Source: Candidatus Fukatsuia endosymbiont of Tuberolachnus salignus (GTDB lineage: Bacteria; Pseudomonadota; Gammaproteobacteria; Enterobacterales; Enterobacteriaceae). From it: a stretch of 64,000 nt of DNA. Below the pieces are notes generated by a model. That model was not told the DNA's origin, made no database searches, and worked only from the letters and a program-made list of their open reading frames with translations. The position numbers and the translations under genes are program-made. Of the stretch, positions 10,365 to 19,200 are shown piece after piece. Location: the NCBI RefSeq assembly GCF_964030845.1, contig NZ_OZ034983.1, positions 496,001 to 560,000 of the forward strand, written 5' to 3'. Numbering within the stretch: the first letter of the stretch is position 1; every line of letters starts with the position of its first letter.

Positions 10365-12747
10365 GGACGTGCTATTTTTTTGTTTTAAACTCATTCGCCC
10401 GATCGTGAATTTATTATCGACTCAGATTCTCTCGCAAACGGCAGCTCAAAGTGCGCCCACGGAGGCAGCGATAGAAATTCAGCTGCATGAACAAGTTGCA
10501 CGGCTATCTGATCCGCAGATGAAAAAAAACTTAACCGTTGACCCCGGATACTTCTCTTTTATCGCTGAAGTACAAGCCTGTTACTATCAAGAATTAACCA
10601 AAGTGGCCTCAGAACAGATAACAGCGATGACCGGTGAAACCATAGTGGCGGCCTGGTGGCGTTATCATAATGCGAATCAAACCTTGCCGACGGCTCACCA
10701 AACTCTATTACCCAATTTAAATGAGGTGTTAGGTTTTATTCAGAGCGGTATTTTCGATAAAGATTCCGATTATCGTCGTCATGAATTCGTGCTCTTGATG
10801 CTGCAACTCCATGGCGATAAAATCAGGCGCTTTTCTCGCCATCTGGCCAGCAGCCAATTATTTGAACCCTACCTCGGTAAGATCAGCGACAAAGACGCCT
10901 GGCAGCTATTAAAGAAAATAGCTACACAATTCTTAGCACAAAATTCGGTGTCATGGTCATTACCAGAAAACAGCCGCCAACAAAAAGCCTTGGTGCTCGC
11001 CGAAACATTATTAGACTCGTCTTTATTTGATAGAAGTAACGATGATGATAGTAATATGGCGTATCAGGTCGCCACCTTGCTCACCCGAGAGGCGGAGGGG
11101 GAAGTATTTGCATCACCTGCGATCATCTCAGCTGAAGAGCAAGAAACCGCGCGTGCGCAAGTTAGGAATGACAGCACCACCCCACCGGCATTGAAATCGG
11201 AGGTCAGCACGGCCTTGACCACTCTGAGCGGTGCGGCGACCAAAAGTGCGTTAATTCGTTATTTGGGCAGTGTTTTACTCAAAAATAAATTATTCAAAGC
11301 AGGCCAGCTATCACTGAATAAAATTTTTACTATCGTCACCGATCTGCCGGCGTTTTATCAATTAGCGAACGACTGTGCCGATCAAACTAATCCCGATGAC
11401 AGTGAAGAAACTTTGCCCGCCAATGATATTGGCAGACTGGAACAGGCACTGAACCCCGTTAATACAGAACGCCCTTTGCCCGCCAATGATATCGGCAGAC
11501 TGGATCAGGCGCTACAACCCGTTAATCCAGAACGCTCTGCTGGTGAAATTAAAGCGATAGGCCTGGCTGTGATCACCGATTATTTATACCCGCCAAATGA
11601 ATATAAAGCGGGCTATATTGCTAACTTTAACTTGTATACCGGCGCGCTGGGGAATGATACTTTTACTCAGGTCACCGCTAATTTAGCCATTCGCCTAAGC
11701 ATCTATTTAAAAATCCCTCTATCCAATACCACGCGCGCAGAAAGCCGGCTGGCGCTGGCGCTTCTGGCCAGCCGCTATGCGCCGGAATTGCTGGTTCGCG
11801 ATATTCCGCCTCAACAAACCTATGGCTTCGAGATGACTTCCGTCGATTTTCGCCACGGTGTGACCATGGCAGAACGGGTACAACCCGGTTCATCAACCGC
11901 TTATTCTTTCAACGCGCTCTGTAACCTGGCGACGAATGATGATATGGAATGGGCAATGGATGAACAAAAAATCGCCGTGACATCAGCACGCCTGGCGCCG
12001 TTACTACAACATGCGATGAGCCGACGACTGATCCCCGCAAGCGATCTGGATAAAGTGACCGCCGCCAATCAAAAGGTAGCAGTTGACTATGAAATCAATC
12101 GTAAAACACAAGAAGCAAAAGATTTGGAGGCCTTAATGGCGTCCGCGCCCGATCGCAAAGTGACCGCTAGCGCACAACTGAAACAATATCATCCGCATAT
12201 TAGTATCGATGAGAAGATATCCGTCCCTAAGCTACTCAATGCCGGTTCACTTGAAATGACCCGGATTGAACAATATATGACCTACTCAGGCAAGTTTTAC
12301 TATAACGATCAAGATCTCGGTTTTCAGCGAGGTCAAGCGATGAGCGCCGAAATGTTAGATCATGACTTTAATGAGGACTACGCTTCTTTTGAAATAAAAT
12401 ATAAAGCGGCGCTTATTTCGCGCCTATCATGGGCGATTAAAGATTTATTTCGCGTCGATCGGCATCGCTTACTGGGTATCACGGCAAAAAATCTCAAATT
12501 GGTTCAGGTTGCTTTTAGCAACGATAAGGATGAAAAAGAAAAAGGGTATCGGGGGGCAATCATCAAAGGTGAAGATAACGGTAAGCGATTTGCCTATCAA
12601 GTATTGCCATTGGCAGGGAGAATTAAATCATTAACGCTGGAGCCGGGTAAAATACCAGTAACGGTCACCACGACCGAGCAAACAATTCTTCCTGGAACAC
12701 ATGGGTTAGTACAGCCTACCCCCCCCACCACCACTTTATGTCAATGA
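10312..12747 (+). CDS. Middle part of the second frameshifted toxin, helical domain
   Basis: 811 codons with no convincing start of their own: the apparent TTG start lies inside the preceding ORF. The protein is helical and soluble, with the APDRK motif and the following region shared with the ORF at 3979-6630. It contains a perfect-length tandem duplication of 21 residues (LPANDIGRL units, bases 11413-11538). It ends at a TGA right after a run of eight C residues (12719-12726). With seven C residues the frame would pass through LYVNEKVDV directly into the ORF at 12752. It is thus most likely the middle of one toxin gene spanning 10044-14992. No catalytic residues are recognised in this part. 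Confidence 0.65.
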   Translation: MLLAPQKLKEQHRVNRYKDVLFFCFKLIRPIVNLLSTQILSQTAAQSAPTEAAIEIQLHEQVARLSDPQMKKNLTVDPGYFSFIAEVQACYYQELTKVASEQITAMTGETIVAAWWRYHNANQTLPTAHQTLLPNLNEVLGFIQSGIFDKDSDYRRHEFVLLMLQLHGDKIRRFSRHLASSQLFEPYLGKISDKDAWQLLKKIATQFLAQNSVSWSLPENSRQQKALVLAETLLDSSLFDRSNDDDSNMAYQVATLLTREAEGEVFASPAIISAEEQETARAQVRNDSTTPPALKSEVSTALTTLSGAATKSALIRYLGSVLLKNKLFKAGQLSLNKIFTIVTDLPAFYQLANDCADQTNPDDSEETLPANDIGRLEQALNPVNTERPLPANDIGRLDQALQPVNPERSAGEIKAIGLAVITDYLYPPNEYKAGYIANFNLYTGALGNDTFTQVTANLAIRLSIYLKIPLSNTTRAESRLALALLASRYAPELLVRDIPPQQTYGFEMTSVDFRHGVTMAERVQPGSSTAYSFNALCNLATNDDMEWAMDEQKIAVTSARLAPLLQHAMSRRLIPASDLDKVTAANQKVAVDYEINRKTQEAKDLEALMASAPDRKVTASAQLKQYHPHISIDEKISVPKLLNAGSLEMTRIEQYMTYSGKFYYNDQDLGFQRGQAMSAEMLDHDFNEDYASFEIKYKAALISRLSWAIKDLFRVDRHRLLGITAKNLKLVQVAFSNDKDEKEKGYRGAIIKGEDNGKRFAYQVLPLAGRIKSLTLEPGKIPVTVTTTEQTILPGTHGLVQPTPPTTTLCQ
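11413..11538 (+). repeat. 63-bp tandem duplication inside toxin ORF
   Basis: Two adjacent 63-base units, each starting ttgcccgccaatgatat and encoding LPANDIGRL.QAL.PVN.ER. They differ at several bases, so the duplication is not very recent. The copy number keeps the reading frame. Confidence 0.9.
12719..12726 (+). other. C8 homopolymer at the frame break between two toxin ORFs
   Basis: Eight consecutive C bases lie 20 bases before the TGA that ends the upstream ORF. Removing one C fuses the ORFs at 10312 and 12752 into one frame. Such tracts are prone to slippage in replication, transcription or sequencing. Confidence 0.85.
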
Positions 12748-12751
12748 AAAA

Positions 12752-14992
12752 GTGGATGTTAACGCTTACGGGGTGGAAGTCAAAATAAGCAATAAAAAAC
12801 AGCAAATTCCACAACAGGTCAAATCTTTTAACTTTCCCCCATTGGTTACCACTGATACTGACGATGAGAAAATTGAAAAACTCTCTAAACACATGGTTGA
12901 CAACGTATTTGGCCTACCTGTTACCGAGGCCCGTAGTTATTATCGCCGTGATACCCCAAAGGAAAAACATGACGCCGCCGCTAATGTGAGAAGTGATGTC
13001 GCCAAACGAGTATTGATTCCCTTTTACAGCACTGCCAAAGATTATCACGATGGGCAACTGACTTTTCTGGGAGCGGTATTTGGTCTGCTCGAATTGGCTA
13101 GCTTTTTGGTGCCCTTTGGACTGGCGTTCAAAGCGGGGATGAGGGCGGCGCTAGTCGCCAATAAAATCACGGTCACCACCAAAACACTGGCGACGTTAAG
13201 AGCTATTTTGGCGGCGAAACAAACGGGTAAAACGTTATTTTGGGGACTGCTTGACGCAGCTAATCCGTTTGGTTTTCTCGTGCCACTCTATCAAGGTGGT
13301 AAAAAAATCACCTTAGGACTATACAAAGGTTACCAATGGATGCGTGATAAATTAGCGCTGATCCCTTGTTTAGCACAACTCAAAAAACTGCAAAATTTGC
13401 CGCTGCAGACACTGAAAAAAACCATCAGCTATGTCGATGATCTTGATCGCCTCCGTCCTCCCGCCACCATGTTACTCAAGCCGACGGTGATCAACACGGT
13501 AAAAAAGATCCGCACTGTCCCTGATATGACAGCGGCAAAGGCCGAAGAATTGATAGAAAAAACATTCCACTATAGCGGCGATCTGGAGAATACATCGATC
13601 ACAATGGAGATTGTGAGTTATCTTGATAACGCCGCTCAACACAGCCCAACCTTTAGGCGCTTGCTACAACGGCATAAATTTTCAGGTTCAGCACCGATCC
13701 ACGTCAATCTCTCCAGCACCCACACCCGACCACGCGCTTACCTGGATCCAAAAACCCTAAGTCGCGACTATTTCAACTCACACGGAACTGAAAACCTGAC
13801 ACAATTATTGAATAAACATAAAGCCCATACCATTGACATGCCTTCTGCTGAAAAAATCAGCCAGCTGAAGTATTTTTCCTACGATGGGGAGCATTCATTT
13901 ACTGTGGCTCAAGCCATGACGCATGAAACCGTCCACATGCTGACCGGTTTAAAAAATATTGATGCGATGGCAATCAATGGTGTCTCCATTGCGGGTCGAG
14001 GTGTAGGTCCAGTCGATCATTTAACCGATATTATCCTCGTTGAAATGGGTCAAAAAAACCCAATGCGTATCGTTCACGCGACTGAAGAATTTAAACAGGC
14101 CTACACGGCAGGGAGAATGCGCACTCAAGCGCTACAAACCGCTTTTGAACAGACGCTGGCGGAAAGGCGAGTAATTAATCAACAGCTTAAGGAAATATTA
14201 GCGCAGAGTGACAAGTATACCGTGCTCTTCCGCACTAAAATTGACAAACGGCTCACCGTAGCTCAAACGCTATTTTTTATCAAAGATCTCAATACCATCA
14301 GAGATGCCATCGAAAGACTCAGCCCACAGGATACGGCCAACGCATTCAACGGGCTAGTGAAGTGGGAATTCGATGCTGCTTTAGATCCCACTTTACACGC
14401 CCGCTATCAGCAAGATTTTCAGAGTTTACTGACGCAAAGCAAAGAAATAAAACAAGATGCCCTGTTGTGGTGGCATAAAAAAGGCCGTGATGTGACAGGC
14501 TTCTGGACTCTTCGCGTCGAGCCGGCGGTAATCACCGCCACCTCTACACCGCTAGTGCTAGAGGTAAAACCAGACGAGAAAAAAATCATCGTTCGTCACA
14601 GTGATAAGTGGGTCTATTTATCGGATCAAGGCATAAAACCGCTGGAAACCATCAGACTGGCTGCCTTAGCGCTACAAAAAATGTTTATCCAGCCGTTTAA
14701 AAGTCAATTACCCACTATATTTTCGGCGGATGTTCCCCCTATCAGCGCAACGGATCGAGGTTACCAGGTGGTGCGCGCCCAGGCAGCATTAATTGATATC
14801 GGCTACAGCGCATTGCCGATACAAATCTCACATTTTATAGCGAATAAAGATAATCAAAGCGAAGAAAATTATGACGAAGACGAAGACGATGAAGACAACA
14901 ACATCAGCATAAAAAAATTATTACAGATACAATACCAAGCCACCTTGGCGGCCTGGAAGGAAGATAGTTTTTTAGCAAAGCCAGACAATTGA
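12752..14992 (+). CDS. Toxin C-terminal part with hydrophobic segment and HETVH metallopeptidase motif
   Basis: 746 codons from a GTG with no ribosome site; it is probably the continuation of the ORF at 10312, since the same frame is open upstream through LYVNEKVDV. A hydrophobic block near residues 90-150 (LIPFYSTAKD, LELASFLVPFG) resembles the block in the glycosyltransferase ORF at 6698 and may act in membrane insertion or translocation. HETVH at residues 391-395 fits the zinc-binding HExxH motif of metallopeptidases. A third ligand is not certain; acidic residues in the next 60 residues (for example in ILVEMG or ATEEF) are candidates. The tail has a very acidic run of Asp and Glu near residue 710. 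Substrate unknown. An incidental HExxH is possible, but the place of the motif after the shared hydrophobic block is where the other toxin has its enzyme. Confidence 0.65.
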   Translation: MDVNAYGVEVKISNKKQQIPQQVKSFNFPPLVTTDTDDEKIEKLSKHMVDNVFGLPVTEARSYYRRDTPKEKHDAAANVRSDVAKRVLIPFYSTAKDYHDGQLTFLGAVFGLLELASFLVPFGLAFKAGMRAALVANKITVTTKTLATLRAILAAKQTGKTLFWGLLDAANPFGFLVPLYQGGKKITLGLYKGYQWMRDKLALIPCLAQLKKLQNLPLQTLKKTISYVDDLDRLRPPATMLLKPTVINTVKKIRTVPDMTAAKAEELIEKTFHYSGDLENTSITMEIVSYLDNAAQHSPTFRRLLQRHKFSGSAPIHVNLSSTHTRPRAYLDPKTLSRDYFNSHGTENLTQLLNKHKAHTIDMPSAEKISQLKYFSYDGEHSFTVAQAMTHETVHMLTGLKNIDAMAINGVSIAGRGVGPVDHLTDIILVEMGQKNPMRIVHATEEFKQAYTAGRMRTQALQTAFEQTLAERRVINQQLKEILAQSDKYTVLFRTKIDKRLTVAQTLFFIKDLNTIRDAIERLSPQDTANAFNGLVKWEFDAALDPTLHARYQQDFQSLLTQSKEIKQDALLWWHKKGRDVTGFWTLRVEPAVITATSTPLVLEVKPDEKKIIVRHSDKWVYLSDQGIKPLETIRLAALALQKMFIQPFKSQLPTIFSADVPPISATDRGYQVVRAQAALIDIGYSALPIQISHFIANKDNQSEENYDEDEDDEDNNISIKKLLQIQYQATLAAWKEDSFLAKPDN

Positions 14993-15387
14993 AAAAAAAC
15001 ATTAACTGTCTACTGAAGACCAGATTTTATACTCCAGAGAGCGCAAGACTTACTACCCGGTGGCACTAACTGGCTTACGCCCGTAGCCTCCATGCAGAAA
15101 ATAGCCATGTGGTCTACGATTGAGGATGGGTTTTTCATCCTGTCCTGATGGACAGTGTGTACGCGACCAAGACACTATCAGTAATTGAAAAATTCGTTAC
15201 CCTGAGCCTGTTCCAAATCTTCTTGATCGACGCTTAAACGAGGAAAAAATGAGCGAAAAAGTGCAGTTTACATGGCGTAAATGAGCATTTTGAACTCGTT
15301 TTTGACGAAGTATCAGCGAGCACAAGAGATTTCGAGCAGGCTCTCAGAATAACGCTTTTATCACGCCTTAATATGAGGGGAAAAAAC
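14993..15387. other. Intergenic region upstream of third toxin
   Basis: About 395 bases. I see no gene. Short out-of-frame stretches with ATG (near 15249) stop at once. A purine-rich GAGGGG lies 8 bases before the ATG at 15388 and marks that ATG, not the one at 15373, as the probable start. Confidence 0.5.
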
Positions 15388-17271
15388 ATGCAATCTCAAA
15401 CTACGACTGTGCAGCCATCACAAGATCCTGATGCTTCCATCTTAAAAACGGAATGGTATATGAAGCCTTTAGGTCATTCGAGTCCATTCCGCTTAGTGCC
15501 TGCTGAAGGTGCTGTTAACGTGCATCAGGAAGATTTTCTCACCAGAGAGCGGAAAAGTTACCTCGAAAAAGTAAACAGCCTGAAAGAGAATTATCCACAA
15601 ATAATCCAGTCAGCTGCAAACTATCTCAAAGATGCGATCAAAGAAAAATACGGTTTAGAGATTGACCCCAATAAAACTTTTTTTAACAGATTTAATTATG
15701 CATCCAGTTCATCTGAAACTTTTACTGGCTGGGAGCATAATGATCCTCCCGCGGAATCAAAAACATTAACGGAACGGTTGTTAAGTAATTTTGGTGCCGA
15801 AGACCGCCTTAATTTCGACGAGCTCAGCAGTAACTCCGGGATTTATACTGAAGGTCGTTCAGCCCGTGGATTTGGCAAACATAATGAGGTTCGCCTGTTG
15901 CCGGTTGATTTTATGAAAATCGTCACCGAAAGTAACTTTAGCAAGAAATATATCGATAAACTCAGTGAATTCTGGCGAGCGAATGAAGAGACGTTTCGCA
16001 TCGTGAATAAAGGATTATTTATCGCTTCAGCCAAACATCAGCATGAAGCGGGGGATTTATCTGTACAAGGGCTAGCGCTGGTATTGAAAGCAACGGCAGG
16101 AAATCCCCTCAATGATCGAAAAATTTTCATGGCAGAGCTGGAAAAAAGATTTTATGACAGCAAAGAAAACCGCCTGACTACCTTTGATATTTATGGCTAT
16201 CCGGCAAACGACATGCTGTTGATCCACGGCGACAACGGAAAAATGATTTTATACAAACCCGGTGACGATAAAACATTTCATGAGTTTGATAATAAACAGC
16301 AGCTTGGTAATTGGGTGCTGGAACGGGCTCGAGACAGCCATAAGCGCGCGGAACTTGCCAGTCACTTTTCACTCTATAATCGGCAGGATGGTAATACTTA
16401 TTGTGGCGTTGATACGGCTCTCAGGGAACTTGCCCAAAATCGCTGGGACAGTAAATACATTAATTATGATCCGAAACCCCTCAGAGAAGACGCATTTACC
16501 TGGTTAACGCAGCAGGCCAAAGCGCGCACACTAGCGGATGCCAATACGCTGACGACCACTAATGGTGAGGTTTTCAAAGAACAACTCTTAATGAATCTGA
16601 AGCCGGTGGCAGATACCGCCGCCGTAAGCGCTCTTCTTTTTCCAGGACTGGGCAGCCTGACGCTGTTGGGAATTGGCCTAACACAGTCTGAACTGGGTAC
16701 AGATGAAATCATCAACGGTGATACGCAGTCACAACGCAGCCAAGGGGTCAGTGATATTATTAACGGCGGGGTTAATATACTGTTTGGCGCGCTGGGGACA
16801 GGAGCACAGATTGATGAGCCTGGCGTCTCAGGCCCAAGAACTTTTGATGTCAATGAGCCCCTGCCAGATTCTTCAAGCGGATCTTCATCACCTGAGATGC
16901 CTGTAGAGGAGGTTTCAGGCACATTGATCAATCGAATGTCAGACCATATCAATCGTATGTTAAGTCGAACTGTGGTACATGAACGAGGACTAAAAGCTAT
17001 CTGGAAAAAAGATATGGTTAATGGCCGGGCAATTAGTGAGGCGGTAGATGAGATGAGAGAGAGCCTTCAGAAGGCAAAGGATGCACTTGATACTAAAGAA
17101 GGAAAAAAAATAGCGGCTGAGCATTTGGGATATGAGGATCCCAATGAATTGACTGCTATAGATATTAACAATATTAAGAAAAATATAGAATCTATTGAAG
17201 GTACTGGAGAATGGTTGAAGAACGACGACATGAGTGTCAAGAGAGTGTCGATCTACGATCAAAAAAGATAG
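15388..17271 (+). CDS. Dermonecrotic-toxin-like protein (DUF6543-type body), ends at in-frame TAG
   Basis: 627 residues from the ATG at 15388. Residues about 180-250 (FWRANEETFRIV, ASAKHQHEAGDLS) and the following region resemble the dermonecrotic toxin domain (DUF6543 type) common in Pseudomonas and enterobacterial toxins. Near residues 410-470 is a Gly/Leu-rich stretch (LFPGLGSLTLLGIGL) followed by IINGDTQSQRSQGVSDIING, typical of the hydrophobic segment of that family. The ORF stops at TAG (17269-17271), but the same frame continues open for 236 more codons carrying an HESVH motif. So this is either a truncated gene or one read through at the amber codon. Family assignment comes from recalled motifs, not from a search. 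Confidence 0.65.
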   Translation: MQSQTTTVQPSQDPDASILKTEWYMKPLGHSSPFRLVPAEGAVNVHQEDFLTRERKSYLEKVNSLKENYPQIIQSAANYLKDAIKEKYGLEIDPNKTFFNRFNYASSSSETFTGWEHNDPPAESKTLTERLLSNFGAEDRLNFDELSSNSGIYTEGRSARGFGKHNEVRLLPVDFMKIVTESNFSKKYIDKLSEFWRANEETFRIVNKGLFIASAKHQHEAGDLSVQGLALVLKATAGNPLNDRKIFMAELEKRFYDSKENRLTTFDIYGYPANDMLLIHGDNGKMILYKPGDDKTFHEFDNKQQLGNWVLERARDSHKRAELASHFSLYNRQDGNTYCGVDTALRELAQNRWDSKYINYDPKPLREDAFTWLTQQAKARTLADANTLTTTNGEVFKEQLLMNLKPVADTAAVSALLFPGLGSLTLLGIGLTQSELGTDEIINGDTQSQRSQGVSDIINGGVNILFGALGTGAQIDEPGVSGPRTFDVNEPLPDSSSGSSSPEMPVEEVSGTLINRMSDHINRMLSRTVVHERGLKAIWKKDMVNGRAISEAVDEMRESLQKAKDALDTKEGKKIAAEHLGYEDPNELTAIDINNIKKNIESIEGTGEWLKNDDMSVKRVSIYDQKR

Positions 17272-17982
17272 GGTGTTGTTGCCTATTATAATCCAGCAGA
17301 CAAGAAAATAGCGTTTAATGATGCGTTTTTCAAAAGGGATCCAATAGAAAGGTTACAAGTCCTGTTACACGAAAGTGTGCATGCGAGTATTCAAGTGGAT
17401 GGTGCACCCGTGCCCGATTACTATTATGTGAAAAGTACAGGTCAAAACGGGCAAGAGCACCCTACTACGGACAGAAGAAAACAGCAATTAGGGATATCCC
17501 ATGGATTCTTAAAGGGTGCGCATATACTAGACAGTAATTTCATGAAAGCAATGGGCGCTGATACTATAGGCCGTGCAAAGAGCAAGTTTCTTTTTGACTC
17601 AGAGACCCGACGCGGCTTATTAATGAAAAATCCAGATACGCAATCACTTTTGATAATGGATCTGGCGGGCAAAATACCAGAGACAATACGTAACAGGCGC
17701 TCTATTATTGGGAGAGATTTCGCCCCTGCCAATCCGTCTTATACGACATTGACAACAGAAAAAAAGAGAGTCAGACGCGATGCCAATTTGAGTGGTGATC
17801 ACAGCAAAATTGCGGAAGATCGTGGTACAAAAAACAGTTTACTGCCTGAACAAATGGCGGCCTTCACTTCGCAACCTGACAGGGTATGGGCATCGTCTAC
17901 ATCGGGTATCGCCGTAGATAAAATGGCTCCGCCATTGCTGTCATGTAGCAATAGTCCAGGCAGCTATTCGCCTGCGGCATAA
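17272..17982 (+). pseudogene. C-terminal metallopeptidase-like part of the third toxin, beyond the in-frame TAG
   Basis: In the same frame as the preceding ORF, starting immediately after its TAG, with 236 codons to the stop at 17980. LLHESVHASI at 17362-17391 contains HESVH (first His codon at 17368), a zinc metallopeptidase signature. Downstream, a GISHGFLKGAH stretch and several conserved-looking helices follow. There is no ribosome site at the internal ATG 17377, which lies after the HESVH codons, so independent translation would lose the motif. The sequence right after the TAG (GVVAYYNPADKKIAFND) looks like ordinary coding sequence with no decay. One base change or suppression of the amber codon would give an 863-residue toxin. 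Confidence 0.65.
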
Positions 17983-18207
17983 TGACGCTGATTCGGTCGC
18001 ATTAATCTGGATACGTTAACAGAATTTGTGCGGCCGTTTTTTTTGACCGTTGTTTGAGCAAAATCGCTGGCGAAAATGAAAAAACCTTCGATGTGATCTC
18101 AAAAAACAGCGAGTTATCAATCATGAAGGCGTCATTAGAGCCAAGGCTGTTGGCAAATATAAGAAAATCCTCCATTGGATCTCAACTCCCAAGTCACTCT
18201 CTGATTA

Positions 18208-18350
18208 TCAGTAGCGTTTTACCGGGCTATTTTCATCTTGTTGCGCTAACCATGCCAATTGTTCAGTGATTTTACCTTCAAGGCCACGTGAGGATGGAAA
18301 ATAATAGCGCGTTTTTGCCATTTCCGCTGGAAAATAACTTTCGCCCGTGG
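18208..18350 (-). pseudogene. rarA: 3' fragment of rarA (replication-associated recombination protein A)
   Basis: On the - strand the stretch ending in TGA at 18208 reads RYYFPSSRGLEGKI, then LAWLAQQDENSPVKRY. This is the very end of the MgsA/RarA AAA+ protein of enterobacteria. Upstream the match is lost within about 15 residues of ESYFPAEMAKT. Only the last about 45 residues survive, so this is a remnant, probably left by rearrangement at the IS cluster beside it. Confidence 0.7.
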
Positions 18351-18507
18351 CTAACCATCCGTCAATAAATGCCCCCTTGCGCAGAGAAGTGATTGATACC
18401 TACGTCTACATGATAGGCCTTGTCAGTATTTTCAACATATAGCTGAACGACATAATAATGATTATGCACTATATTGAGAGAATAAGGCGTCAAGGCTGCA
18501 ATTTAAG

Positions 18508-18558
18508 TCCCTTCTTTTGCTTTTGGCTTGTGCCCATTTATGTTCAATGGGATTGAGG
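18508..18558 (-). pseudogene. IS630 transposase C-terminal scrap
   Basis: Seventeen codons on the - strand read DLNPIEHKWAQAKSKRR, the conserved C-terminal motif of IS630-family transposases. The same motif occurs in the longer fragment at 18782-19012. No more of the element is seen around it. Confidence 0.6.
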
Positions 18559-18648
18559 TCTCACTTTTACCCACAAAGTTGAATGAAAAATGATTCAGGT
18601 GAAATTGGATTATTGGTAGAGTCAATAGTTAAATCAGGAAACAGGCAC

Positions 18649-18767
18649 ATGAAAACAGTAACGGGTAATGGGAATGAGTGGATCCGGGAAGAATTTCATC
18701 AAATTGATTTCGGAGATAAACGCCTTAAAGAGCGTTTTTTTGAAACAGCGGGCTTATTATGGCTGTA
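18649..18767 (+). pseudogene. IS4/Tn5-type transposase, N-terminal half
   Basis: Starts MKTVTGNGNE and contains WIREEFHQIDFGDKRLKERF, typical of the N-terminal DNA-binding domain of Tn5-like IS4 transposases. The frame ends at a TAG formed by the left end of the inserted IS630. Joining base 18767 to base 21381 (one TA of target kept) turns the stop into a Tyr codon and restores a 397-residue transposase. Confidence 0.85.
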
Positions 18768-18781
18768 GCCGTATAAATTGA

Positions 18782-19012
18782 TTAAAAACAAAGGGTCAGA
18801 AAAGAGAGTGTCGATATCGCATTGTCGTTTCCTACGAAGGGCTTTAGCCTGAGCCCATTTGTGCTCAATCGGGTTGAGGTCAGGAGAATACGTCGGGAGA
18901 TATTCCAGAATAAAACCAGATTTTTGTCTAGTAGACTGGATATCCTGGCGTTTGTGAAAGCTCACATTATCCATCACGATAACAGCCCCTTGAGGGATTT
19001 TTGGCAGTCAGT
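18782..19012 (-). pseudogene. IS630 transposase, C-terminal part
   Basis: Reads LPKIPQGAVIVMDNVSFHKR and later LPTYSPDLNPIEHKWAQAK, the last two acidic blocks of the DDE domain. A TGA replaces an expected sense codon just before LPKIPQG, so even without the IS91 insertion the gene would be damaged. Confidence 0.8.
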
Positions 19013-19200
19013 CTTGATAGATAGGAATTTTAATAATTTGGTTTTATTGTCAAAAACAGAATTGGATCAAAAAATAAACGATATTATTTTCAAACTTTAG
19101 GGTTATTCTCCTTAACGTAGAGAGTCCCGGGTGATAATAGGGTCATTTTCGTTTAAAAAACCAGCATTTTCGAACGCGAGGCGCCCCTTCCCTGCAGAGG

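Noticed and set aside
15373..15387. ATG at 15373 as the start of the third toxin
   Set aside because: The GAGGGG that follows it is well placed as the ribosome site of the ATG at 15388.
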